From contig QHVY01000089.1 in NCBI GenBank assembly GCA_003223695.1, positions 1 to 16,229 of the forward strand: DNA of 16,229 nt, written 5' to 3'. Each line of letters starts with the position of its first letter. Position 1 is the stretch's first letter. A program made the position numbers and the translations under genes. Origin of the DNA: Acidobacteriota bacterium (GTDB lineage: Bacteria; Acidobacteriota; Thermoanaerobaculia; Gp7-AA8). Shown here piece after piece: positions 7,132 through 14,022 of this stretch. The notes beneath the pieces were generated by a model. The model made no database searches, had not been told where the DNA came from, and saw nothing but the letters and a program-made list of their open reading frames with translations.

Positions 7132-8325
7132 TTACTCGATGATCTCCGTGACCGTGCCGGCGCCCACCGTACGGCCACCTTCGCGAATCGCGAAGCGAAG
7201 GCCCTTCTCCATGGCGATCGGCGCAATGAGGTTGATGGTCAGCGACGTGTTGTCGCCAGGCATCACCATCTCCGCTCCTGCCGGAAGCTCGGCGGTTCCA
7301 GTCACGTCGGTCGTACGGAAGTAGAACTGCGGACGGTAGCCATTGAAGAACGGCGTGTGACGGCCGCCTTCTTCCTTCGTCAGGATGTAGACCTCCGCTT
7401 TGAACTTCGTGTGCGGAGTGATCGAGCCCGGCTTGGCGCAAACCTGACCGCGCTCGACGTCCTTGCGCTCAGTGCCGCGGAGCAACAGACCGACGTTGTC
7501 GCCCGCAACGCCCTCATCGAGCAGCTTGCGGAACATCTCCACGCCAGTGACGACCTTCTTCTGCGTCGGACGGAGACCGACGATCTCCACTTCCTCGCCC
7601 ACTTTCACTTTTCCGCGTTCGATACGGCCGGTGACGACCGTGCCGCGGCCGGAGATCGAGAAGATGTCTTCGACCGGCATCAGGAAGTCTTTGTCGATCG
7701 CGCGCTGCGGAAGCGGAATGTAGTTGTCGACCGCATCCATCAGCTCGAGGATCTTCTTGCCCCACTCCGAATTCGGATCGCCGCTCTCGAGCGCTTTCAG
7801 CGCGGAGATGCGAATGACCGGAATCTCGTCGCCCGGGAAGTCATAGCTGGAGAGCAACTCGCGAACTTCGAGGTCGACGAGATCGAGCAGCTCGGGGTCG
7901 TCGACGGCATCGACTTTGTTGAGCGCGACGACGATGTACGGAACGCCAACTTGGCGGGCGAGCAGGATGTGCTCTCGAGTCTGCGGCATCGGACCGTCAG
8001 CGGCGGAGACGACGAGAATCGCGCCGTCCATCTGCGCCGCGCCGGTAATCATGTTCTTGACGTAGTCGGCGTGACCCGGGCAGTCGACGTGGGCGTAATG
8101 ACGCTTGGCGGTCGAATATTCGACGTGCGCCGTCGCGATCGTAATGCCGCGCTCTCGCTCCTCGGGCGCCTTATCGATCTGATCGAAGGCCACGAACGTT
8201 GCTGTCCCTTTCGCCGCAAGGATTTTGGTGATGGCCGCCGTGAGCGTGGTCTTGCCGTGGTCGACGTGACCGATCGTGCCGACGTTCACATGCGGCTTGC
8301 TGCGATCGAATTTCTCTTTTGCCAT
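7132..8325 (-). CDS. tuf: Translation elongation factor EF-Tu
   Basis: 397 residues. The GTPase motifs are all present: G1 GHVDHGKT (19-26), switch I RGITIAT (59-65), G3 DCPGH (81-85), G4 NKVD (136-139) and a SALKALE segment near 174. Domains 2 and 3 follow, ending [16 protein letters not shown]-Tu delivers aminoacyl-tRNA to the A site as a GTP complex. The frame is open upstream to 8388 but that part is repeat sequence. The ATG at 8325 has GGAGGAG 5 nt before it, the strongest site in the window. The gene lies in the canonical str position after fusA. Confidence 0.99.
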   Translation of the reverse strand: MAKEKFDRSKPHVNVGTIGHVDHGKTTLTAAITKILAAKGTATFVAFDQIDKAPEERERGITIATAHVEYSTAKRHYAHVDCPGHADYVKNMITGAAQMDGAILVVSAADGPMPQTREHILLARQVGVPYIVVALNKVDAVDDPELLDLVDLEVRELLSSYDFPGDEIPVIRISALKALESGDPNSEWGKKILELMDAVDNYIPLPQRAIDKDFLMPVEDIFSISGRGTVVTGRIERGKVKVGEEVEIVGLRPTQKKVVTGVEMFRKLLDEGVAGDNVGLLLRGTERKDVERGQVCAKPGSITPHTKFKAEVYILTKEEGGRHTPFFNGYRPQFYFRTTDVTGTAELPAGAEMVMPGDNTSLTINLIAPIAMEKGLRFAIREGGRTVGAGTVTEIIE

Positions 8326-8330
8326 CTCAA

Positions 8331-8337
8331 CTCCTCC
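8331..8337 (-). promoter_or_regulatory. Very strong ribosome binding site of tuf
   Basis: GGAGGAG on the minus strand, 5 nt before the ATG at 8325, placed between the start codon and the repeat at 8344-8417. It fixes the tuf start and fits the high expression of EF-Tu. Confidence 0.85.
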
Positions 8338-8343
8338 GTACCT

Positions 8344-8417
8344 AGTGCCCTGTGCCCAGTGCCCCGTGCGCGGCGGTTCGTGCCTCACTGGACACTGGGC
8401 ACCGGGTACTTGGCACT
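8344..8417. repeat. Inverted heptamer element, family A copy 4 (fusA-tuf gap)
   Basis: The left arm is AGTGCCC, TGTGCCC, AGTGCCC, CGTGC. The right arm, reverse-complemented, is AGTGCCA, AGTACCC, GGTGCCC, AGTGTCC, AGTG. The loop is longer and GC-rich (GCGGCGGTTCGTGCC). It occupies most of the 99-nt gap between fusA and tuf and ends 7 nt before the tuf ribosome binding site. Confidence 0.88.
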
Positions 8418-8424
8418 TGTTTTT

Positions 8425-10500
8425 TTATCCTGCAACCTTGGCAATCACTTCATCGGCCACACTCTTGGGCGCCGGCTCATACGCAGAGAACTGCATCGTG
8501 TAGCTGGCGCGCCCCTGCGACATCGATCGCAGTTGCGTGGCATATCCAAACATCTCCGAGAGAGGCACGTGCGCGCGAATGACTTTCGCTCCGCCGCGCT
8601 CGTCCATGTGTTGAATCTTTCCACGCCGGCGCGAAAGGTCGCCCATCACATCGCCCGCGTAATCCTCCGGCGTGACGACTTCGACGTCCATGATCGGCTC
8701 TTTGAGAATCGGGCCCGCTTTCTTGGCCGCTTCCTGGAAGGCCATCGAGCCGGCGATCTTGAAAGCCATTTCGCTCGAGTCGACATCGTGATACGAGCCG
8801 TCGTACAGCGTGACCTTGATCCCCGTCATCGGGTATCCAGCCAGGATGCCCTTCTCCATCGCCTCGCGAATCCCTTGATCGGTGGGCTTGATGAATTCTT
8901 TCGGGATTGAACCGCCGACGATGTCGTTGACGAACTCGTAATCCTTTTCCTTGTTCGGCTCGATGCGGATCTTGACGTCGCCGTACTGACCCTTGCCGCC
9001 CGACTGGCGGACAAAGCGTCCATGGGCGTCCGCGTGGCGCGTAATCGCCTCGCGATACGCGACCTGCGGCTTGCCGACGTTCGCCTGCACGTTGAACTCG
9101 CGCATCATGCGGTCGACGATGATCTCCAGATGGAGCTCGCCCATTCCGCGGATGATGACCTGATTGGTCTCCACATCCGTGTGCACCTTGAATGTCGGGT
9201 CTTCCTGCATGAGCTTCGCGAGCGCCACGCCCATCTTTTCCTGGTCGGCTTTCGTCTTCGGCTCAATGGCTACGGCGATGACCGGCTCGGGGAAGCTCAT
9301 CGTCTCGAGGACGATCGCCTCGTTCTTGTCGCAGATGGTGTCTCCGGTGGTGACGCTGCGCAATCCGACCGCGGCGCCGATGTCGCCGGCCCACACTTCC
9401 TTGATCTCTTCGCGCTTGTTCGCGTGCATCTTCAGCAGGCGTCCGATGCGCTCGGTATTGCCCTTGGTCGTGTTAAGGACCGCGGTCCCCGATGAGATGT
9501 GTCCGGAGTAGACGCGGAAAAATGCCAGTTGGCCGACAAACGGGTCGGTCATGATCTTGAAAATGAGCGCCGAGAAGGGCTCGTCATCCGATGCTTTTCG
9601 CTCGGTGAATGATTCGTCGTCGGGATCGATCCCCTTGACCGGCGGAATGTCGACGGGCGAAGGAAGATAGTCGACGACTGCGTCGAGCAGCGGCTGCACG
9701 CCCTTGTTCTTGAATGCCGATCCGCAAAGGACCGGCGTGATCTTCTGGGCGATCGTCGCTTCGCGGAGCGCGCCCTTCAGCTCTTCGATGCTGAGGGTCT
9801 CGCCGGCGAGGTACTTCTCGAGCAGCTCGTCGTGCTGCTCGGCGATCGACTCAACCATCTTTTCGCGGTAATGCTCGGCGTCGGCTTTCATCTCAGCCGG
9901 AACTTCGAGCACTTCGTATTGGGCGCCGAGGGTTTCCTCTTTGAAGACGAGGGCCTTCATCTGGACGAGGTCGACGACGCCTTTGAATTGATCTTCGGCA
10001 CCGATGGGAAGCTGAAGAGGAACAGCGTTCTTGCCGAGTTTTTGTTTGATCTGGTTCACGACGGCCATGAAGTTCGCGCCGACGCGATCCATCTTGTTGA
10101 CGAACGCAAGTCGTGGAACACCGTACTTATCGGCCTGGCGCCACACGGTCTCAGACTGAGGCTCGACACCGCCAACCGCACAGAAAACGCCGACAGCGCC
10201 GTCGAGGACGCGCAGCGAGCGCTCTACCTCGACCGTGAAGTCGACGTGGCCCGGCGTATCGATGATATTGACGCGGTAGTCACCCCAGAACGCAGTCGTG
10301 GCAGCCGAAGTGATGGTGATGCCGCGTTCCTGCTCCTGGACCATCCAGTCCATGGTGGCAGTCCCCTCGTGTACCTCTCCGATCTTGTGCGTAATCCCCG
10401 TGTAATAGAGGATGCGCTCGGTCGTAGTGGTCTTGCCGGCATCGATGTGAGCCATGATGCCGATGTTCCGCGTCTTCTCCAGAGGTACTTGCCGTGCCAT
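8425..10500 (-). CDS. fusA: Translation elongation factor EF-G
   Basis: 691 residues, the usual length. GTPase motifs are AHIDAGKT (17-24), RGITI (59-63), DTPGH (81-85) and NKMD (135-138). Later domains show [14 protein letters not shown] and, near the C-terminus, [24 protein letters not shown] and [23 protein letters not shown] drives translocation and, with RRF, ribosome recycling. The ATG at 10500 has GAGAAG about 6 nt upstream. Upstream lies an unusually long 286-nt gap to rpsG with two repeat elements. Confidence 0.99.
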   Translation of the reverse strand: MARQVPLEKTRNIGIMAHIDAGKTTTTERILYYTGITHKIGEVHEGTATMDWMVQEQERGITITSAATTAFWGDYRVNIIDTPGHVDFTVEVERSLRVLDGAVGVFCAVGGVEPQSETVWRQADKYGVPRLAFVNKMDRVGANFMAVVNQIKQKLGKNAVPLQLPIGAEDQFKGVVDLVQMKALVFKEETLGAQYEVLEVPAEMKADAEHYREKMVESIAEQHDELLEKYLAGETLSIEELKGALREATIAQKITPVLCGSAFKNKGVQPLLDAVVDYLPSPVDIPPVKGIDPDDESFTERKASDDEPFSALIFKIMTDPFVGQLAFFRVYSGHISSGTAVLNTTKGNTERIGRLLKMHANKREEIKEVWAGDIGAAVGLRSVTTGDTICDKNEAIVLETMSFPEPVIAVAIEPKTKADQEKMGVALAKLMQEDPTFKVHTDVETNQVIIRGMGELHLEIIVDRMMREFNVQANVGKPQVAYREAITRHADAHGRFVRQSGGKGQYGDVKIRIEPNKEKDYEFVNDIVGGSIPKEFIKPTDQGIREAMEKGILAGYPMTGIKVTLYDGSYHDVDSSEMAFKIAGSMAFQEAAKKAGPILKEPIMDVEVVTPEDYAGDVMGDLSRRRGKIQHMDERGGAKVIRAHVPLSEMFGYATQLRSMSQGRASYTMQFSAYEPAPKSVADEVIAKVAG

Positions 10501-10518
10501 TTTTTCTTCTCAAAACAC

Positions 10519-10571
10519 GTGTAGCGGCGGGCTTTAGCCCGCCGACGGCGGCCTGAAGGCCGCCGCTACAC
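10519..10571. repeat. GTAG-headed double-hairpin (REP/BIME-like) element upstream of fusA
   Basis: 53 bp: GTGTAGC, hairpin GGCGGGC-TTTA-GCCCGCC, spacer GAC, hairpin GGCGGCC-TGAA-GGCCGCC, then GCTACAC. The ends are exact complements. Its reverse complement is nearly the same as the element at 13473-13526 inside a coding sequence, where the spacer is GATC and the total is 54 bp. It lies 18 nt before the fusA start codon in the mRNA leader. Confidence 0.9.
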
Positions 10572-10690
10572 ACACAATCCCTAACCTGTGTTTCGTTTCC
10601 CGTTGCTCGGTCCGGAACCGCAGAACCACCGCTTTTCTGTGTTATCCGGTCGAGACGGAGCTAAGGGAAAACCTGAAAACTACAAACTAC

Positions 10691-10775
10691 GAAATTAAGA
10701 ATTTCAAATTTCAAATGAAAAATGAAAACGACTCACTTTTCATTCTTAATTTTTTCATTCGAAATTCTTCATTTC
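10691..10775. repeat. AT-rich inverted heptamer element, family D (rpsG-fusA gap)
   Basis: The right arm reads outward as TTTTCAT, TCTTAAT, T, TTTTCAT, TCGAAAT, TCTTCAT, TTC. The left arm, reverse-complemented, reads TTTTCAT, TTTTCAT, TTGAAAT, TTGAAAT, TCTTAAT, TTC. The loop CGACTCAC is 8 nt. The arms pair along most of their 38 nt. The base composition is opposite to that of families A and B, but the 7-nt word length and inverted layout are the same. It begins 12 nt after the rpsG stop. Confidence 0.85.
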
Positions 10776-10786
10776 ACTTCTACGAC

Positions 10787-11257
10787 TTACCATCTGTAAT
10801 GCGCGAAAGCCTTATTGGCCTCCGCCATCTTGTGTGTATCTTCCTTCTTCTTGATCGCGTTGCCGCGGTTGTTTGCGGCATCCATGATCTCACCCGCAAG
10901 CTTGTCCTGCATCGTCTTTTCACCGCGGCCGTTCGCGAAGGTGATCAGCCAGCGAATCGCCAGCGCCGTTCGGCGAGCGGGGCGAACCTCGACGGGAACC
11001 TGATAGTTCGAACCGCCGACGCGGCGGCTCTTCACTTCGAGTGTGGGCTTGACGTTGTCGACGGCCTTCTTGAAGAGCTTCACCGGATCGTCCTTCGCCC
11101 GATCCTCGACCTTCTTCAGCGCGCTGTAGAACACGCGCTCGGCAACCGACTTCTTGCCCTGAAGCATCAGCGAGTTGATGAACTTCGTTACCAACTGACT
11201 GTTGTAAACCGGATCCGGCAGGATCTCGCGTTTCGGAACTTCGCGTCTGCGAGGCAT
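10787..11257 (-). CDS. rpsG: 30S ribosomal protein S7
   Basis: 156 residues, standard S7. It begins [31 protein letters not shown] and holds [20 protein letters not shown]-like [17 protein letters not shown] and the C-terminal [14 protein letters not shown]7 nucleates the 30S head and contacts the E-site tRNA. In E. coli it represses the str operon. The ATG at 11257 follows the rpsL stop after 5 nt, with GAAGG about 10 nt upstream. Confidence 0.98.
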   Translation of the reverse strand: MPRRREVPKREILPDPVYNSQLVTKFINSLMLQGKKSVAERVFYSALKKVEDRAKDDPVKLFKKAVDNVKPTLEVKSRRVGGSNYQVPVEVRPARRTALAIRWLITFANGRGEKTMQDKLAGEIMDAANNRGNAIKKKEDTHKMAEANKAFAHYRW

Positions 11258-11262
11258 TGGCG

Positions 11263-11640
11263 TTAACCCTTCTTCGGCCGCTTCGCGCCGTACTTGCTGC
11301 GGCCCTGCATCCGCTTGGCCACGCCGACGGTGTCGAGCGTGCCGCGGATGACGTGGTACCGAACGCCCGGCAGATCCTTCACGCGACCTCCACGAATGAG
11401 AACAATCGAGTGTTCCTGGAGGTTGTGACCGACACCGGGGATATAGGTCGTGACTTCAACTCCGTTCGTCAGACGAACGCGAGCCACTTTGCGGAGCGCG
11501 GAGTTCGGCTTCTTCGGCGTCGACGTGTACACGCGCGTGCACACGCCGCGCTTCTGCGGGCTCGACTGCAAAGCCGGCGATTTGGTCTTGTAGCGGACCT
11601 TTTCGCGGCCCTGGCTGACGAGTTGGTTGATCGTTGGCAT
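11263..11640 (-). CDS. rpsL: 30S ribosomal protein S12
   Basis: 125 residues, starting [12 protein letters not shown]. The decoding-centre segments [20 protein letters not shown] and [20 protein letters not shown] are intact, with the lysines in which streptomycin-resistance changes usually occur unchanged. S12 monitors codon-anticodon pairing at the A site. First gene of the cluster. The ATG at 11640 has AAGGA about 11 nt upstream, and a sigma70-like promoter lies about 70-100 nt upstream. Confidence 0.98.
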   Translation of the reverse strand: MPTINQLVSQGREKVRYKTKSPALQSSPQKRGVCTRVYTSTPKKPNSALRKVARVRLTNGVEVTTYIPGVGHNLQEHSIVLIRGGRVKDLPGVRYHVIRGTLDTVGVAKRMQGRSKYGAKRPKKG

Positions 11641-11709
11641 TCGTTAAAATTTCCTTGTTCAAACACACGTACAGCGAAAAGTGACTGCCCTAGGAAGGCA
11701 AACCCGCGC

Positions 11710-11738
11710 ATTGTGACGACGGATTTCCGGCCTGTCAA
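11710..11738 (-). promoter_or_regulatory. Sigma70-type promoter of the rpsL (str-S10-spc) cluster
   Basis: On the minus strand there is a perfect -35 box TTGACA (11733-11738), a 17-bp spacer and a -10 box CACAAT (11710-11715, four of six matches to TATAAT). Predicted transcription starts near 11703, leaving a leader of about 60 nt before the rpsL ATG. It is the only promoter-like pair I could find upstream of the cluster. It is inferred from sequence only. Confidence 0.7.
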
Positions 11739-11793
11739 GCCCGGACACCGACTAACGCCAGTCAGGTCAACGATATTTCAGCTATTCTCGGGC

Positions 11794-13119
11794 GTGTCGC
11801 CCGCCCGAATTGCTGCCTCAATCTTCCTCGGAATTGCCCTGCTGCTGGCCGGCTGGTGGGTCGTCTACGGCCCCTGGGACCACGATGGCGGGGCGTATCT
11901 CCTTCGCGGCGCCTACGCCGCCGACGGGCTCCGCCCTTATCTTGATTACCCTTCGATTTACCCACCGCTCGTCGACGGGCTGACGGCCGTTGCGGTTCAT
12001 CTCCCCCTCGGCAGATTGGCCATCGCCATTCTTTTACCGATCGCCTGGATCTTGGCCAATTGCATTGCCACGGCCGTTCTCGTCTATGTGATCACCAAAG
12101 ACTGGATCGCCTCGCTGATCCTGAGCGGCGTCTATGCCTTATTCGCCATCGCAAATGGAGGCAACCATCTCACGCTCGAGCATGCCATTGCGTTCTTTGG
12201 ACTGCTTGCGTTCGCCTCAGCCTCTGCCGGCAGACTCGGCCTGGCCGCGTTTTTTGCGGCCTGTGCGACGCTTAGCAAACAGAACGGCATTCTCGTGTTC
12301 GTGCCGATTCTCGCCTACAGCACTCGGCGCGATTTTGCGCGGATGATCGCAGCCGCTGCTGTGCCGGTCGCCGCCGTCGTTGCCTGGATCCGCGATGTGC
12401 CCGCGATGGCAAAGGCTTGCCTCAGCGATCTGATCACTTATTCGCGGCAGCCTGCGATCACGCCGCGGTTGTCGACCGAATTGATGCGCAGCCCTGAGAC
12501 GCTGATTCTTTTCCTGATCGTCGCAATGGCCGTTGTCCTCGCTCGATCTCGGATCGTGGTCTGGCTCGCGCTCGCGTGCGCCATTCTGGAGTTTCTGCCG
12601 CGCGTCGTTCGGAACTATCCGCACTACACGATTAACTTATGGCCGTTTCTTGTACTGATTCTCGCCATTGCGATGCCTCGAATGCGTATCGCCATTCCGG
12701 CGATTGCCGTACTCGCCTTCGTGCTGGTCGGATATCGGACTCGCTGGCGTTCGCCGTCACCACTCCTGGCGACATTCGAACCCACCGCGCAGTTTGTCGC
12801 CAGGATCACGCCGCCCGACGGCCGCGTGCGGCAATATGGCGCCGAACCGATCATCGAATTCCTAGCGAACCGGAAAGAAGACGTGATCAACAAGCCCGTT
12901 GCGGCAGTCTTCGGTGCGAAATGGGACGGCAGCGGAATGTATTCGACTCCGCCGGATCCATCGACAACGGTGGTGCTCGTTGACCGCGGCCAGCCGTGGA
13001 TGCGAAGCGTTTACGAAAATCTGCTCGCGCGAGGCTTCGTTAACATGGCCATCTTCGGCCGCATCGCCATTCTCAGAAATCGACCCACGCTCCCCGCCCG
13101 CGCCGCTGCGCCTCACTGA
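11794..13119 (+). CDS. Polytopic membrane protein, GT-C (family 39/PMT-like) glycosyltransferase candidate
   Basis: About 441 residues if started at the GTG at 11794. The frame is open further upstream only because it runs antisense through rpsL. A first helix (residues 5-25, IAASIFLGIALLLAGWW) is followed by a predicted external loop with WDHDGGAYLLRGAYAADGLRPYLDYPSIYPPL (28-59). This acidic motif plus YPPL is the arrangement seen after TM1 in PMT/ArnT-like GT-C enzymes that use polyprenyl-phosphate sugars. Roughly eight to nine more hydrophobic segments follow to about residue 313, then a soluble C-terminal domain of about 125 residues. No clear ribosome binding site precedes the GTG, so the start is uncertain. 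It is divergent from rpsL and convergent with the next gene. Family assignment is by motif, and substrate is unknown. Confidence 0.75.
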   Translation: MSPARIAASIFLGIALLLAGWWVVYGPWDHDGGAYLLRGAYAADGLRPYLDYPSIYPPLVDGLTAVAVHLPLGRLAIAILLPIAWILANCIATAVLVYVITKDWIASLILSGVYALFAIANGGNHLTLEHAIAFFGLLAFASASAGRLGLAAFFAACATLSKQNGILVFVPILAYSTRRDFARMIAAAAVPVAAVVAWIRDVPAMAKACLSDLITYSRQPAITPRLSTELMRSPETLILFLIVAMAVVLARSRIVVWLALACAILEFLPRVVRNYPHYTINLWPFLVLILAIAMPRMRIAIPAIAVLAFVLVGYRTRWRSPSPLLATFEPTAQFVARITPPDGRVRQYGAEPIIEFLANRKEDVINKPVAAVFGAKWDGSGMYSTPPDPSTTVVLVDRGQPWMRSVYENLLARGFVNMAIFGRIAILRNRPTLPARAAAPH

Positions 13120-14022
13120 AGAGAAATTGAGTCCAAGCGATTTGAAAATCGTGATGTCATCTTTAGACCTGCGGCCCTTCGCCTGACCAATCAGGATCTC
13201 GCCAATCTCCGCGCGAATGTGATCGGGTCCGACTCCGGACATCAGATAGTCGCCCGACTCGTTGACCGTCGACTCGCGGCGATCGACGAAAAACGCCGCT
13301 CCTGCAACCGTCTCAGCATCGAGCTCGCGCGACGTTTTCACACTCGAGCCAACAGCATTGATGTGCGTACCGGGCGCGAGCCACTCACGTTTTACGACGG
13401 GCTCTTTTGAGCTTGTCGCAGTGACGATGATGTCCGCGCCGCGGACGGCTTCTTCGGCAGATCCGACGAAGTGTGTAGCGGCGGCCTTTAGGCCGCCGAT
13501 CGGCGGGCTGAAGCCCGCCGCTACACGCCGCGCCTTTTCCGCAGTCCTGCTGAAAATCCTCACTTCGTTGATGTCGCGCACGAGCGGGATGGCTTCGAGA
13601 TGACTCTTCGCCTGAACACCGGCACCGAGGATCGCGAGAGTGTGCGCGTCGTCGCGGGCGAGGAGCTTTGTAGCAACGGCCGAGACGGCCGCGGTGCGGA
13701 TCGCCGTGATCGCCGACGCGTTCATGATTGCCTTCGGCGCTCCCGTTTCACCGTCGTGCAGAATGACGAGACCGAGGTGCGTGTCGAGACCGCGTGAGGG
13801 ATTTGCGGGATAAACGCAGATCTCCTTGAGTCCGAAATCGCCGCGATACGCCGGCATCAATCCGAGGATTCCGGCGGCACCGTCGGCGCGAAGCATGCTG
13901 CGCAGCGGATTCGTCACTTTGCCGCGCGCGAGATCTGCGAGCGCCTCTTCCATCACGCGAATGCACTCGCGCATGGTGAGCAACTCGTGTACGTCGTGTT
14001 CGTTCAGCACCAAGAGCTTCAT
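12862..14022 (-). CDS. Ornithine cyclodeaminase/mu-crystallin-family protein, remodelled and probably frameshifted at the C-terminus
   Basis: The first 298 residues match the OCD/mu-crystallin family of NAD(P)-dependent cyclodeaminases, alanine dehydrogenases and ketimine reductases. Visible blocks are LGLMPAYRG, GLKEICVYPANPSRG, MNASAITAIRTAAVSAVA, the Rossmann motif GAGVQAKSHLEA (133-144), SAEEAVRGADIIVTATSS and DDITIFKSLGL. The motif INAVGSSVKTSREL lacks the Asp found at this place in true ornithine cyclodeaminase, so another amine substrate is likely. Residues 167-183 are encoded by a double-hairpin repeat. After FKSLGL (about 13130) the frame departs from the family. A C-terminus ending GAWVDF with a stop at 13073 is seen in another frame, while this frame runs on to 12862 antisense to the convergent gene. 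The ATG at 14022 has GGAG 7 nt upstream and overlaps the preceding stop (ATGA). Confidence 0.75.
   Translation of the reverse strand: MKLLVLNEHDVHELLTMRECIRVMEEALADLARGKVTNPLRSMLRADGAAGILGLMPAYRGDFGLKEICVYPANPSRGLDTHLGLVILHDGETGAPKAIMNASAITAIRTAAVSAVATKLLARDDAHTLAILGAGVQAKSHLEAIPLVRDINEVRIFSRTAEKARRVAAGFSPPIGGLKAAATHFVGSAEEAVRGADIIVTATSSKEPVVKREWLAPGTHINAVGSSVKTSRELDAETVAGAAFFVDRRESTVNESGDYLMSGVGPDHIRAEIGEILIGQAKGRRSKDDITIFKSLGLNFSSVRRSGAGGERGSISENGDAAEDGHVNEASREQIFVNASHPRLAAVNEHHRCRWIRRSRIHSAAVPFRTEDCRNGLVDHVFFPVR
13473..13526. repeat. In-frame double-hairpin (REP/BIME-like) element inside the OCD-family gene
   Basis: 54 bp: GTGTAGC, hairpin GGCGGCC-TTTA-GGCCGCC, GATC, hairpin GGCGGGC-TGAA-GCCCGCC, GCTACAC. 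It is the same element as 10519-10571 in the opposite orientation, but one base longer, which makes it 18 codons. On the minus strand it is read as VAAGFSPPIGGLKAAAT without a stop, because the TAG of its head falls out of frame. Confidence 0.9.

Larger units (their letters stand above)
10501..10786. other. 286-nt rpsG-fusA spacer
   Basis: The longest gap inside the cluster. It holds a double-hairpin element (10519-10571) and an AT-rich inverted heptamer element (10691-10775). The 119 nt between them contain a short AAAACTA-CAAACTA word pair (about 10676-10690) and G/C-rich words around 10590-10630 that may be a decayed repeat. I see no gene and no convincing internal promoter for fusA on the minus strand. 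Confidence 0.7.

Noticed and set aside
11675..11700. Small inverted motif (TGCC...GGCA) in the rpsL leader as an S7 or S12 operator
   Set aside because: The stem is only about 4 bp and does not resemble the known S7 binding site, which in E. coli lies between rpsL and rpsG.
11257..11793. N-terminal extension of the plus-strand membrane protein back to 11257
   Set aside because: This part is antisense to rpsL and its promoter and is Arg-rich without membrane character. The hydrophobic N-terminus begins right after the GTG at 11794.
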